Shown piece after piece: positions 1 to 10,189 of a DNA stretch of 64,000 nucleotides. Made by a program: the position numbers and the translations under genes. The notes under the pieces were generated by a model that did no database searches, was not told the origin of the DNA, and worked only from the letters and a program-made list of their open reading frames with translations. The stretch is from Plantago major (lineage: Eukaryota > Streptophyta > Magnoliopsida > Lamiales > Plantaginaceae). Location: positions 62,001 through 126,000 of the forward strand of contig JAIFAC010000117.1 of NCBI GenBank assembly GCA_026545765.1, given 5' to 3'. Positions within the stretch are counted from its first letter, which is position 1, and each line of letters opens with the position of its first letter.

Positions 1-37
1 ACTCAGAATCAATGAGCCCTCCTCAAGTCAAGCTGCT

Positions 38-454
38 TTGCAAATAGTAGCTACTTCCCAGAAACCTACTGAAGGAACTTCAATGACAACAAGGGCCAGA
101 GCACAGAAACCTCCAAGGAGTACCAAGGCTCCAAGGAGAAGACAAGTAAGAGGGATTGATGAGTCTTCTGAAGAAGAAGAAGAAGAAGAAGAAGAAGAAG
201 AAGAAGAAGAAGAAGAAGAAGAAGGCCAAATCAAATCCCAAGGCAATGAAGAAGGCTACAAAATTCTCACAAGAATTGATCTTGATGATGATGAAGAGAC
301 TGATGAAGATGAAGCTCCTCTTCACAGAAAAAGAAAAAGGGTTGATAGCCTATCTGAGCCCATAGCTGCAAAGCCTTTGGCAGCTAAAACACCCTCTGGA
401 AATACCAAGTCTATCCGGTGGTTCTTGAAGCAATCCCCAAAAGGAAAATTCTAG
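38..454 (+). pseudogene. SIRE-like copy D: acidic/basic middle part of the post-pol (env-like) protein
   Basis: This open frame of about 138 codons runs in from the left; its first codon is TTG, so it is not a true start. It encodes a basic segment (KAPRRRQVR), a run of about 20 glutamates from a GAA repeat, a second acidic patch (DLDDDEETDEDEA) and a KRKRK cluster. The tail contains NTKSI, which also occurs before the conserved C-terminal domain in copy B (about 62,490). The order low-complexity region then C-terminal domain then 3' UTR then LTR is the same in both copies. I infer it is the middle of the post-pol ORF of a SIRE-like copia element, ended here by a stop and a frame change before the next block. 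No enzymatic domain, signal peptide or membrane segment is visible. The poly-acid and basic patches suggest a nuclear or nucleic-acid-linked protein, but the function is unknown. Confidence 0.6.
170..224 (+). repeat. GAA microsatellite inside coding sequence (about 18 units)
   Basis: A perfect trinucleotide run of GAA, read in frame as poly-glutamate on the plus strand. It lies between a basic and an acidic segment of the env-like ORF. Copy B has only shorter acidic runs (a GATGAT run at about 61,085), so the tract is probably a local expansion. Confidence 0.95.
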
Positions 455-467
455 ACAAAGGAGGAAC

Positions 468-992
468 ATGATAAGAGTGAAAAGAAAAAGTCAACTTCCA
501 CTCGGGCGAAGAAGCCAAAATTGGTATGTTAAAGCGATAACAACTCCTCATCTCTGGTGCATAAATCGGAAAAATAGCTCTTGGATTCTGGAACTCAAGC
601 ATTTACTGCTAAATTCAAGGTTTCTAGAACCAATCCATAAACAACTCATGGCATGGAGAAAAGACAAACCATTCTTGATTAACACCAGCCACATCAAAAA
701 TTGGTTGGATTTTGAAGTTATCAATAGGATAAAAGCCATGAAGAAGGACCTCTCTGATGAATGTCCTTATGGAAAGCCAGATGATGTGCACAAAATTCCT
801 AATCTGATTGGAACAGGCACAAGGCCAAGACTTTTTGTGGAACCCTATGAGTCCTTCTACATGGATGAAGAACAATACAAGGGTGACATCAAATATCTGA
901 GAATCATATATGATTATTTCAAGCTATCAGATATCAAGATTGTGCATGCCTGGATATGGGGAAAGTATCTGTGCGTTAAGTATTTTGTCTAG
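468..992 (+). pseudogene. SIRE-like copy D: conserved C-terminal domain of the post-pol (env-like) protein
   Basis: The frame encodes about 174 residues. It shares an ordered set of motifs with 62,659-63,123 (plus) and 46,002-46,419 (minus): W-ILEL-HLL-N near the start, then a W-FEV segment, CPY-KP-DVHK, PYESFYM, and near the end V-HAW-WGKY. Identity to copy B looks like roughly 40-50 percent by eye, much lower than between copies B and C, so this is an older or different subfamily, yet the frame stays open for the whole domain. The position just before the 3' UTR and polypurine tract places it as the last coding part of a SIRE-like element. Such ORFs are called envelope-like in the Sirevirus literature (SIRE1 of soybean), but I see no membrane helix in this part. 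It is separated from 38-454 by a stop and a frameshift. Confidence 0.65.
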
Positions 993-1516
993 AAAAATCC
1001 TACCAAAACCTACAAAGAAGTCTGTGGATTTGCCAGAGACACAGAGATGATTATCAGAACTCTTCTCTATGACTACTCTGATGATATCAAAAGGTTTGGT
1101 GATAGGAAATTCGCAGATTGATCCATGGAACTATTTTGAAGACTTGAATATTTTGAAGACTTGAAGACTAGTTTGTTAGGATGTTCACTTGGAGCTTGGT
1201 TACTCCTGTTGTCCTAATTTACTATGTAATTTTTTTTTTTTGTATCGTGCTGACTGTACCTTATTGTTGTTTTATCTTGTAAAAGTTATCTGAACTTTCA
1301 TTATAACATATCTGATGAACCTACTCACAGATATTAATCTATAAAAGATAACTTGTCAGCAAAGATCACACCTTGTGATTTGGTTGATGTTTACTTCCTG
1401 CACTTAATTATATGAATTGAAAGATCATAAGAAATGATTAAGTGGTGGATTGTTTCCTCATCCAGATTTGTAATAGGTCAGATAGTCATCGTTGACTGAT
1501 CAAAATGGGGAAATTT
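993..1516 (+). other. SIRE-like copy D 3' UTR ending in a polypurine tract
   Basis: Noncoding. It matches the 3' UTR of copy B (63,124-63,680): shared blocks include GACTTGAAGACTAGT, CTTGGAGCTTGG and TGATTTGGTTGATGTTTACTT. It ends in the degenerate polypurine tract AAAATGGGGAAATT just before the LTR. The tract primes plus-strand DNA synthesis in LTR elements. Confidence 0.75.
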
Positions 1517-2380
1517 TTTTAGGAATATCTGTTTAGATTTTGATCAGCAACCTAATGACTTATCTTAGCTCAGAAAGGTGGTTAGTACTCTTGGTTCACT
1601 TGAACACTGTAAAAGAGGAAACTCACTAAGTATGATAGTCGAGCAAATCTTGTATAGGATGTTAGGTCTCTGAATGTAATTTTTATTCCTCTAATGAAGA
1701 CCAAGAAGAAGGCATTCAGCAGGAAAAGTTCAACGGATTTGAAGATTTGTATTGCACAAGATTCTTGAAGACGAGGGTTTTCGGATACCTATGACCGGAT
1801 ATCTTGAAGACCTGGCGTTTTAAATAAGCAGTGTTGCAAAGATATCGAGAAATAAAAGGTTTACGAAGCGAGGAAAGTGCCCACAGATATCTACACTCAG
1901 ATACCTTGGACATAAACTATGTTTCTAAAAAGAAATATATTATAACAAGTTGTTTCAACAAATGGTATCTGGAGTTGTGATATTCTCTGGAAAAGGATGT
2001 GCAAAGCTTCAGAGAACTCTGATAGTATAAGATCTCTGATACAATGCATAGTTCGGTTGGCACTACAGGACAAAGTATTGTACAATGCATTGCATCTTGT
2101 GACGAAATGTACGAACAAAAGCGGTAACCGAAGAAGAAGACAAGCGTACACGATTATACTCGAGATATCAATAGTTTGAATTTGATTTAAGCTTAACGTA
2201 TACTATTCAAACGGCACTCAAATTCATCTATAAATATCAACACTTAGACTGCTTGAGAACACACCTTAGAACACTGAACACACCTTCAACTTGCATTGAA
2301 TACTCTCACACAAGCTCTCTCAAGCACACTACTTACCTTCAGGCTTTCTGTTGTGACCAAAGCTCTTGATTCTAAGTAGC
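1517..2380 (+). repeat. SIRE-like LTR, 3' end missing (copy D)
   Basis: It starts with TTTTAGGAATATCTG (TGTTAGGAATATCTG in copy B), directly after the polypurine tract. It aligns with the reverse complement of the LTR at 44,228-45,395, including the TATA region and the stretch after it (CTTAGA-TGCTTGA). The homology stops near 2,380, where Athila sequence begins, so the last few hundred bases are missing. It is the 3' LTR of copy D. Confidence 0.7.
2229..2236 (+). promoter_or_regulatory. LTR TATA box (TATAAATA)
   Basis: TATAAATA lies in the SIRE LTR, about 710 bases from the LTR start and followed by the block that corresponds to the transcribed part in the other copy. It is the likely core promoter of the LTR. 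Confidence 0.6.
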
Positions 2381-3096
2381 ACAAACGTTCTAGAAGAACA
2401 GAAGGCGGCACCCGATATAGTCTAACTTGGGTGGCCATTTTTACTCGCCTCTAAAATGGACATCAGTGTGTTTAGGCGCACAGCGACTTATGAGGTGAAT
2501 GGTCGAGTGGGAATAGTGAAGGCATTAGACTACCTCCCTAAGGATTTTATTCAGAAGGAGTATTCTGCAAGTTTCGTGGGACCCCTCTATGTAATCTCTC
2601 AGGAGCAGAGCTAAAGAAGTGCAAGCAAGGGGAAGTTTAGTACCCAACATCGTGTCGACTACAGTGCGGAAGTCAAGCTAGAGACTTAAAACAAGCACTT
2701 CCCGGGAGGCAACCCGGGCTTTAATTGTTTTTTAGATAGCTAGAATTGCATTCACGTCTTTCTCTCATAAAGTAGTTGCATTCACGTTCATTCCTTCTTA
2801 TCTTAAAAAAAAAAAAGTCGGAAGAAGTAAACTAGCGGCCAATTAATTCTGAAACTAACTAGCGTACGCCAGTTTACAAACTGGCGACGCCAGTTGGTTT
2901 CTTACACCCGCTACCTACTTCCGTCTCACCTTCTCCTTTTCGCATTCGACTTCCCTTTTCCTTTCTACATAACCCCACCCCAATCCCACCATTCTTCTTC
3001 ATTCTTCCACAAAGCATTGAGATTTTTATTACCTTCGCCATTGTCAACTAACATTCATACCTCCTGCTGCATCTCCTCTGTTGTTGTCTATTTCAG
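2381..3096 (+). other. Athila copy I: end of pol region and probable intron before the env-like ORF
   Basis: From 2,381 to 2,690 there are broken codons I cannot assign. At about 2,685-2,725 is the block AAAACAAGCACTTCCCGGGA, matched at 38,660-38,692 in Athila A1 (AAAACAAGCGCTTCTTGGGC); this sequence sits just after pol in Athila-like elements. An AT-rich stretch with short homopolymers follows. The region ends in TGTCTATTTCAG, a good 3' splice site, seven bases before the ATG at 3,103. Athila env-like ORFs are known to be preceded by an intron, and the layout here fits that. Confidence 0.55.
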
Positions 3097-3102
3097 TTAC
3101 TC

Positions 3103-3946
3103 ATGCCTTCTCAGGAAGCAACAGGAGAACCATCAAGGAATAACGCACGGGAATGGGTGGACCCCCCACCCCCGGTAGAATTTGGACCTCACCTTGTTAC
3201 TGTGAGAAGCTTTGCATACAAGCAGAAGAATGCTCATAGGGGTTTCATCCTGGACAAAGGAGTGGATTTGAGGCCTGAGGGTGATGAAGCAGAGGAATAC
3301 TTGGAGTATATATCCCCATTGAAGAAAAGGCTTCAAACTAGAGGTTGGCTCAAATTAGCAGACAATCCCGGATTCTACGATCGGGAGCTTGTCTTGGAGT
3401 TCTATGCTAACTATGACGATAGTAAGATCGAGGACACGTCTCTTACTCCTTGGGTGCCGATTCGCGGGGTTATGTCGAGTTCTCACCACGTGCTATCAAA
3501 AGATTCTTCGCAATTCCTAACACCGACGAGCAGAAGCGAGCTACACCCAGAATTGTAGACAAGCACCTCCACATCTTCTACAACTGGCTCTCTCATTCCT
3601 TCTGCCCGGGGGGACATGTTACTTTCTTCAGGACAGTCTATGGCCCAACGCTAAGTGCCATCATGGCGGGATGCCATATCAATCTCGGGAATGTAATCTT
3701 CGCACAATTCGAGCACTCGCATGCTCGCCCCTGGGTACGACTAGTATACCCTTTTCACATCACCTCCCTTTGCCAACGAGCTGGGATTACAGTACTTGCA
3801 ACAGATCACCCCCACGCGATGTTAACTGGGAATTCATTGTTTCAAATGCGTGTTGTGGGCCGATCGAGATCCTTGAAGCAAGGCGAAAGAGAAATGCCCG
3901 GGCAATGGAGATGGATGACGACGCCCAGTCCACTAATCCGCACTAG
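3103..3946 (+). pseudogene. Athila-type env-like / putative plant transposon protein ORF, two frameshifts
   Basis: The ATG at 3,103 follows a splice-acceptor-like TTTCAG. Frame 1 (3,103 to about 3,465) encodes a charged N-terminus, then RGWLKLADNPGFYDRELV and VLEFYANYDD. The protein continues in frame 3 (about 3,465-3,815) with VEFSPRAIKRFFAIPNTDEQ, FYNWLSHSFCPGGHVTFF and NLGNVIFAQFEHSHAR. It ends in frame 2 (to 3,946) with RRKRNARAMEMDDDAQ and a stop. The series FYANL / V-FSP-AI-RF / I-H--- is the signature of the Pfam family named 'putative plant transposon protein', found after pol in Athila-type elements. Because the breaks are only two simple frameshifts, this is the best preserved copy of this ORF in the window. 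Function is unproven; no clear transmembrane helix is seen. Confidence 0.75.
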
Positions 3947-4978
3947 CTTTTCGGGTAGTTCTTCTCCGCATCTAGGAAACCTTCAATCAGGGAAGCCTTT
4001 GTCTTATCAACTCTCTACTTTTTCTCTTTTCACTCGTTTGCTCGAGGGCGAACGCGAGTTCAGGTTTGGGGAGGGGTGTTTCGAGTTTTGATCTACCTTA
4101 GGCTTCTTACTTGCATGTTTTCAGATGTGTTTCTTTCTCTGTATTTCGTACCTTATCTTGTATTTCTTATTCAGTCTTTTGAGTCTAAGTCTGTCTCCCA
4201 AGTCGAGCGTCTATTGCATGTACTAAACATGTTTAATGCTTTTGCTTTGACTGATCCTTGACTATTAGCAGTCTGCATGTTTAAGCTTGCTAAGTTCGTT
4301 TCTGTTGTAAATAGGAAGTCTGTTCTGATTCTGTAGTCCAAAAAGCCTGTGAGTAAACCTTAGCCGATGAAAAAATATTGTACCAGCGCCTGTGTGATTT
4401 AATTCAGGAAGTGCAAACTCCCTTGTTTGCAACTCATCATTCTCATGTGTACTCTGTGTAAGTTAAGTATGACGAACGACATGTTTTACATTCTTATTTG
4501 CTTAGGCCAAACCTGTTCTAAGTCCAAGTTTGGGGAGGAGGTTTATGTGCCCTACTTGTATTGATAAAGACAGTGTTAAAGTTTAGCGTTCTCTCAAAAA
4601 TAAAATAAATAAAATAAATCTCGGAGTGGATCTATGGTACTAGTCACCACCGTTAGTCGTGCTGGGCACGTTTCAGATAGTACCTATATACCGGCGTGGC
4701 CTTTAAAAGCTATATGTGCATGAGGGTTGATGGCGTATACACCAAACCAGCACGCACAAAAGTGCGGACTTTTGGTAAAACAGACACTACTAAAAAATTG
4801 AGACTGAAAAAATATATAAGCATATGGATCAAATTTAAGACTGCAAAAAAGAGTATGCAAAAATTGAAAAAATATATATATTGAAGAAAGAGAGAACGAT
4901 TGCCTTTTTATGAGTCTACTGTTGATTGTTACAGGGTTATGAAAAAGTACCTTCCGACTTAACTGATTGAGTACATTG
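3947..4978 (+). other. Athila copy I 3' noncoding region
   Basis: No coding content recognised. It holds the Athila-type purine motif TTTGGGGAGG twice (about 4,065 and 4,530), a block GCCGATGAAAAAATATTGTAC repeated in the other Athila copies at 13,530-13,560 and 33,540-33,570 and reversed at about 42,410, and a hairpin at 4,753-4,766. Bases 4,849-4,978 are nearly identical (about 96 percent by eye) to the reverse complement of 8,420-8,556. The region breaks off where the fold-back begins. Confidence 0.65.
4753..4766 (+). other. Conserved Athila 3' hairpin, copy I
   Basis: CGCAC-AAAA-GTGCG can form a perfect 5-base stem with a 4-base loop; here ACCAAA (4,742-4,747) and TTTGGT (4,771-4,776) could add an outer stem. 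Homologues lie at 14,045-14,058, 33,922-33,935 and 42,044-42,057 (minus). Confidence 0.55.
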
Positions 4979-5125
4979 AGAGGACACTTGTAGCTTCGTA
5001 TAGATACAAAGATTAAGTGATTTGGTGGAGAAATAGGTGTTTTTGAAGATTTTTGGGCAAGAGAAACCGAGCACGGTGAGGTGAAGATGAAGAAAAAATG
5101 GGCTCCTCACTGCGCTTATAACCAG

Positions 5126-6014
5126 TGTTGATACGGATATATGTCCAATCCATTAAGGGCGCCATAGAGCGTGTCCTAGAGCGCATCAAAGTTAATATAG
5201 CCAATTCAGTACTTATCCGACCTTGGCTAGTCCGCCTTAAGGAAAACCTACGGTCAATCGATGCGCTCGGTCGATACACCTTTTAAATTTGGTCAGACCT
5301 AGCTAGGTGCACGACTTCCGAACCTGACAAGAAGTCACATGGTCTCACCAAGTGCTGCACACTGTCAGTCCTAGGATGCCAAACGGACCGGACGAGATAA
5401 ACTCGGACGCCACCTCAACAATAAGACCAAACGAATACACTGGAACCTCCAAGATACTTAGGCGACTAGTGTCTCGGACCGTCAACTGAGCTACCTAGGA
5501 ATAGACCAACTCAGCAGGCTCGGATCATTCTAAAAGGTCTCTACGGACCCATCAGCGGAATAGTACTCGACGAGCAAAAGGACCAATTTACCCTCGGGCC
5601 CATCTAATTGTGTTGGACTTTTACATACTATTGGGCCGTGGGCCAAGAACGTGTTGTCAAATCCTGAACATACACTTGGCATCATCTTACGAACCACTTC
5701 ATAAGAACATGATAACTATAAATATAGCACAAGGTCCAAGACCTTAAGGTAAGTCTTAAGTGATAAAGTTTCCAATATCATAACCTTCCTCATAACTACT
5801 ACATTGAGAGCCTTCCTCTCTCTCTTGAGTAAAGTCTCTTTCCGGTTTGACATCTGGCAAACCCGGTTACCTATCTAACCCCCCCCCCCCCACATAGTCT
5901 TTTCAGGAGTTCCAGCTCGGACCAAGTCATCAGGTCGGACTTCAAGTTGGAGGCGGACCTTAGATTAGTGACTTGTGGTAGTTTAGTTAGTGTTTAGGGC
6001 TCAACCCCTCAACA
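5126..6014 (+). repeat. Tat-type 5' LTR (left arm)
   Basis: It is bounded by TGTTGA at 5,126 and TCAACA ending at 6,014, a perfect 6-base terminal inverted repeat, and is followed directly by the primer-binding site. It contains TATAAATA at 5,717 and a run of 13 C just after CTATCTAA (about 5,879-5,891). The left boundary is less sure than the right one. Confidence 0.65.
5717..5724 (+). promoter_or_regulatory. TATA box of Tat-type LTR
   Basis: TATAAATA about 300 bases before the LTR end. The mirror copy in the right arm reads TATATTTATAG at about 10,466-10,476 (minus strand). Confidence 0.6.
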
Positions 6015-6016
6015 TT

Positions 6017-6034
6017 TGGCGCCGTCTGTGGGAA
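6017..6034 (+). other. Primer-binding site of Tat-type element
   Basis: TGGCGCCGTCTGTGGGAA starts two bases after the LTR end. This is the usual primer-binding sequence context of Tat-lineage gypsy elements. In the right arm the same site has lost several bases (GGCGTCTGGGAAA). Confidence 0.8.
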
Positions 6035-6067
6035 ACCTTACAAAAGGTTCCGTGTTTAAATTTGGTG

Positions 6068-6391
6068 ATGGCAAAACGAGGCGGACACCATGGACCGATC
6101 TTTGCTAGCATCGAATCCACCTCCATGCCCTCGTGGATGCCCACCCAAGAGGACGGAAGGCCCTTTATGGCGAAAAAACGGCGAGGAAGGAGATATCTGA
6201 GCGATGGTCACACAGCAAGCCCATCATCCGATGACGGAAGAGATGTTCCATCCAGCGGAGTCTGTAATGTTCCTGAGAATGTTGTTCCTGAAAATCACGG
6301 AAAAGAGGCCGCTACAGTTCCTCCAGTAGTGACACAAGGTCCTCCTCCAGGTCAGCACTTTACCATTCCATGGTCGTATAGTCCACACTAG
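6068..6391 (+). pseudogene. Tat-type gag, N-terminal fragment
   Basis: The first ATG after the primer-binding site, about 55 bases downstream, opens a frame of 107 codons that starts MAKRGGHHGPIF. It is rich in Ser, Pro, Arg and Asp, and contains SMPSWMPTQEDGRP and a basic KKRRGRR patch. This is the expected place and composition for the start of a Tat-lineage gag. Tat gag proteins usually run to several hundred residues with a central capsid-like domain and a zinc knuckle; none of that is present because a stop falls at 6,389. Frameshifted codons such as ARREGSPNGQ continue to about 6,650 before the Athila LTR begins. The right arm carries the same fragment on the minus strand, more damaged. 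Confidence 0.65.
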
Positions 6392-6690
6392 TTTCGGATT
6401 AAGTGAGAATCAATTTGGTCATTGCACGATAATCGAGGTTGTCTTGGTCTAACAATGTCCAACATGACAAGTCACTCCGCGATGGCTAATCCGAGCAAGC
6501 GAGCCCGCTCTATCAAGGAGCGAGCAGCGTCGATCCGGCGAGATTGGGAATCAGCTACCACAGGAGGATTTGCGGAATATCCTAGATAGGAGAGCCTCTG
6601 CTTCCCAAGCTCGACGAGAAGGAAGCCCAAATGGGCAGAGATCATATTAGGACGACGAAAATAGGTAACCTAGAGCTCCGCAACAGATAC

Positions 6691-8097
6691 TGATGTGTTA
6701 AATCAAAGTTCTAAATTTGTTTTAAGCCAAGAGTTAATCCTCAACACTACGAAAACATGTAGTGTAGTGGAGTTAACCCCGATGTCGGTCTCGAAGAACA
6801 TAACTAGGCTGAGTTTTGTTTACGAATAAAAGTAACAATATGAAAAGTAGTAAATGTTTGTTTGCTTCGGCAGCAAGATGATATACTAAAGTAAATAACT
6901 ACTTGCAATGCTAGAAACCGATTTGTGATATGAGGATTAAGATATGAATGGGAAAATTATGAAGTGGCAACATCAACAAGCTAGCTAGTAGGATATATGT
7001 GATTCACGGGATTGACTATGCAAGTTGTCACAGACTTGAATTAGAAAACAAATAGCACTAGTGAAGGCATCAGTTTCACTAGATTACAATTAATTTGACT
7101 AACCTACTATCACCGTTTGCAAGTAACTGTTAAACCAAGCAAGACGAAAGACATTTTGGTGTATTGATTAAATACATAATCTAATAGTGATTTTGTGTAA
7201 AGGATTATCAAACGTGATAGCAGGAATAGTAATTAATCTAAAAAGCACAAGTAAGTGAATACGATGCACTTGAATCACATTAACCACAGCTAGCATGCAT
7301 TGAATCGGTCACCACCCATAATAGGGTGTTTAGCTACTCATCCTGAAAAGCGCAATCATAGTAACAATAAACATAATCTCAAGCACAAAACAAAGATTCG
7401 AGAGGATTGATACAATTTTATCCTTTGTTGTGACAAACCCTAGGTAGAAATTGAAGAATGAAAACGAATCGATGCCAAAGCTGTGTAGATAATCTCCCAA
7501 TCAATGTTAATCTTCGAATTACAAGGGAAAATGGTTCAATTACCTCGAAATCGGGTAATAGCCTTGAAAACTAGGTCTAGCTCTAAAGCAAGGTATTGTT
7601 CTTCACAATAGAATTAATATCGAAAAGTGATTATGTCTTGTTCTAAGTAATAGAAAGGAGAAAACTAGATGCAGGCGAATTAGGAAACAAATCGCGAGAA
7701 GAGCGACAAAAAAAGAAAAGCGCGTTGATTGGAAGCAACATCGCCAGTTTAACTGAGGAGTCGCCAGTTTAGTTCTGATGAACCTCTGGCGTATGTCAGT
7801 TTGATAACTGTTGCCAGTTCTCCTCGAAATTACTACTTTGCCCTTCGACGACTTTTGACTCCAATTCTTGATATTTTGGCCTTCCCGCTCTACTTCTAGC
7901 ATCCATACGAGGCATTAGAACTCCAAATCTTGTAGATGCATATAAAATACACCATTTTGCCTTCAATTAGCGCGGTTTAGCCAGATATCTACAAAACACA
8001 GAGAACAAAACAAGTAAAAATATTCAAGGAAAACTAAATAAAACTATACTCAAGGATGACAAAAAGACGGTAAAAAAGACCAAATGAGTCGGTTTTG
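6691..8097 (-). repeat. Athila-type LTR, minus strand (left arm plus spacer)
   Basis: It begins TGATGTGTTAA on the plus strand, i.e. an LTR end ...TTAACACATCA on the minus strand. The LTR start near 8,097 has been lost: GACCAAATGAGTC (about 20 bases inside the LTR in the sister copy at 41,445-41,486) runs straight into internal 3' sequence, so the TG end and polypurine tract are deleted. Confidence 0.7.
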
Positions 8098-8566
8098 AAC
8101 CTAGAAAAAAACAAAAAACACATAGACACAAAATAAAGTCTAGCTCCCAAGCTACCGAGTCTACGATTGCAAGTAACAAGCCCAAGAAGTGCAGAAGCTT
8201 TGACATCACCAGCGTTCACAGGATAACATGCACATGTTCAACAAGTTCGTTTCCAAAGTAAATAGGACTTAAGTCTAAAACAACAATCCCTCACAAGTGG
8301 ATCCTATGCATCTATTCTCTCACACTCCTGAAAGTGTCCAGTAGGGGCAATCATTCAAGAATATAAAGAGGCAAGGAAGGTGACTCGCGTCACAAAGATG
8401 ACTCAAATACCTCATGCAATGTACTCAATCAGTTAAGTCAGAAGGGACTTTTTCATAGCTCTGTAACAATCAACAGTAGACTCATAAAAAGGCAATCGTT
8501 CTCTCTTGCTTCAATATATATATTTTTTCAATTTTTGCATACTCTTTTTTGGTACTCAATCAGACC
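7669..8566. other. Spacer (loop) between fold-back arms
   Basis: Unpaired part of the fold-back. It holds the 5' third of the minus-strand Athila LTR (to about 8,097) and about 470 bases of the adjacent Athila 3' internal region. No gene is seen. Bases 8,420-8,556 are an inverted copy of 4,849-4,978, so the loop itself pairs with sequence outside the left arm. Confidence 0.75.
8098..8566 (-). other. Athila 3' internal region, minus strand
   Basis: Noncoding. On the minus strand it matches the region before the LTR in the other Athila copies: for example TCCCTCACAAGTGGA and CCTCATGCAATGTACTC correspond to 41,730-41,860. It supplies the sequence that normally lies between env-like ORF and 3' LTR. 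Confidence 0.65.
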
Positions 8567-9520
8567 TAGTTTTTCTCCTTTCTATTACTTAGAACAAGAT
8601 ATAATCACTTGTCGATATTAATTCTATTGTGAAGAACAATACCTTGCTTTAGCGCTAGACCTAGTTTTCAAGGCTATTACCGATTTCGAGGTAATTGAAC
8701 CATTAACATTGATTGGGAGATTATCTACACAGCTTTGGCATCGATTCGTTTTCATTCTTCAATTTCTACCTAGGGTTTGTCACAACGAAGGATAAAATTG
8801 TATCAATCCTCTCGAATCTTTGTTTTGTGCTTGAGATTATGTTTATTGCCAGTATGATTGCACTTTCGCTTGTGATGAGTAGCTAAATACCCCTATTATG
8901 GGGTGGTGACTGATTCAATGCATGCTAGCTAGGGTTTATGTGATTCGAAGTGCATCATTGACTACTTGTGCTTTTAGATTAATTACTATTCACTGCTATT
9001 ACGTTTGATAATCCTCTACACAAAATCCTTTGTTAGATTATTTATTTAATCAATACACAAAATGTCTTTCATCTTGCTTGGTTTAATGATTACTTAAGCG
9101 GTGATAGTAGGTTAGTCAAATTAATTGTAGTCTGAGTAAAGCGGCCTTCATTAGTGCTATTCGTTTTTTAATTTAAGTCTGTGACAACTTGCATAGTCAA
9201 TCCTGTGAATCACATATATCCTACTAGCTAGCTTGTTGATGTTGCCACTTCATAATTTTCCCCATTCATATCTTAATCCCGTTACTGTCAAATCGGTTTC
9301 TAGCATTGCAAGTAGTTATTTACTTTAGTATATCATCTTCTTTGCGAAGCAAACAAACATTCTTGCTTTTCATATTGTTACTTTTATTCGTAAACAGACT
9401 CAGCCTAGTTATGTTCTTCGAGATCGACATTGGGGTTAACTCCACTACACTACATGTTTTCATAGTGTTGAGGATTAACTCTTGGCTTAAAACAAATTTA
9501 GAACTTTGATTTAACACATC
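8567..9520 (+). repeat. Athila-type LTR fragment, plus strand (right arm)
   Basis: Inverted copy of 6,691-7,668 with a few percent difference, ending in TTTAACACATC followed by the same Tat gag junction as the left arm. The 5' third of the LTR is missing, and no primer-binding site follows, so it is a rearranged fragment and not a functional LTR. Confidence 0.8.
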
Positions 9521-9539
9521 GATGTCATTAGAGCTCTAG

Positions 9540-10187
9540 GTTACTGTTTAAATCGTCCTAATATGCTCTCTACCCATTTGGGCTTCCTTCTCGTCGGCGT
9601 GGAAGCGAGGCTCTCTATCTAGGAGATTCCATAAATCCTCTGTGGTGGCGATTCCCCAATCTCTGCTTTGGATCGGGCGTTGCTCGTTCCTTGATAAGCG
9701 GGCTCCTTGCCTCGGATTAGCCATGGCGTAGTGACTTCTTGGTTGGACATTGTTAGACCGAAACCTTGGATTATCGTGACGATCGACCAAATTTATTCTC
9801 ACTTAATCCGAAACTAGTGCGGACTATACGACCATGGAATGGTAAAGTGCTGACCTGGAGGAGGACCTTGTGTCACTACTGGAGGAACTTGAGCGGCCTC
9901 TTCTCCGTGATTTTCAGGCACAACATTCTCAGGAACATTACGGACTCCCCTGGATGGAACATCTCTTTCGTCATCGGATGATGGGCTTGCTGTGTGACCA
10001 TCGCTCGGATATCTCCTTCCCTCAGCGTTCCTTTCTGCTACAGTGGCCTTCCGTCCTCTGTTGGGTGGGCGTCCACGAGGGCATGGAGGTGGATTCCCGA
10101 TGCAGCTGACAACGTCCGTGGTGTCGTCTCGTTCTTGCCATCATTTCGGCTTAAACACGGAACCTTTGTAAGGTTTCCCAGACGCCA
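9540..10187 (-). pseudogene. Tat-type gag N-terminal fragment, minus strand
   Basis: This is the mirrored copy of the left-arm gag start. On the minus strand it begins just after the damaged primer-binding site near 10,180. It retains STSMPSW-PTQ and the Pro/Ser-rich tract, now split over several frames with stops. It ends at the junction with the Athila LTR at about 9,522-9,540. No capsid or zinc-knuckle domain is included. Compared with the left arm it has more indels, so it has no coding capacity. Its only use is as evidence that the fold-back duplicated an already truncated element. Confidence 0.7.
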
Positions 10188-10189
10188 AA

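Larger units (their letters stand above)
4979..7668 (+). repeat. Left arm of large fold-back (inverted repeat with 8,567-11,197)
   Basis: Read inward, this arm contains about 150 bases of flank, a Tat-type LTR, its primer-binding site, the beginning of gag, then part of an Athila LTR in reverse. The right arm has the same order on the other strand with the same internal junction (GAGCTC...ATCTGATGTG type at about 6,676-6,700). Sampled blocks agree at about 96 percent (7,560-7,668 against 8,567-8,680). The Tat-to-Athila junction therefore existed before the inverted duplication. Confidence 0.9.

Noticed and set aside
80..325. Minus-strand poly-Phe and poly-Ser frames and plus-strand poly-Lys frame over 80-365
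   Set aside because: They are other readings of the same GAA repeat; only the poly-Glu frame continues into sequence matching other copies.
1957..1972. CAACAAATGGTATCTGGAG as an LTR end plus tRNA-Met primer-binding site
   Set aside because: It matches TGGTATCAGAG only in part, and LTR homology to 44,228-45,395 continues across and beyond it to about 2,380.
5879..5891. Poly-C tract as a possible polypurine tract of a minus-strand element
   Set aside because: It lies inside the Tat LTR, about 125 bases before the LTR end, and recurs as poly-G in the mirrored arm at the same place.
9306..9517. Hydrophobic short frames on both strands in the right-arm LTR
   Set aside because: They lie wholly in Athila LTR sequence and are not kept in the mirrored left-arm copy.
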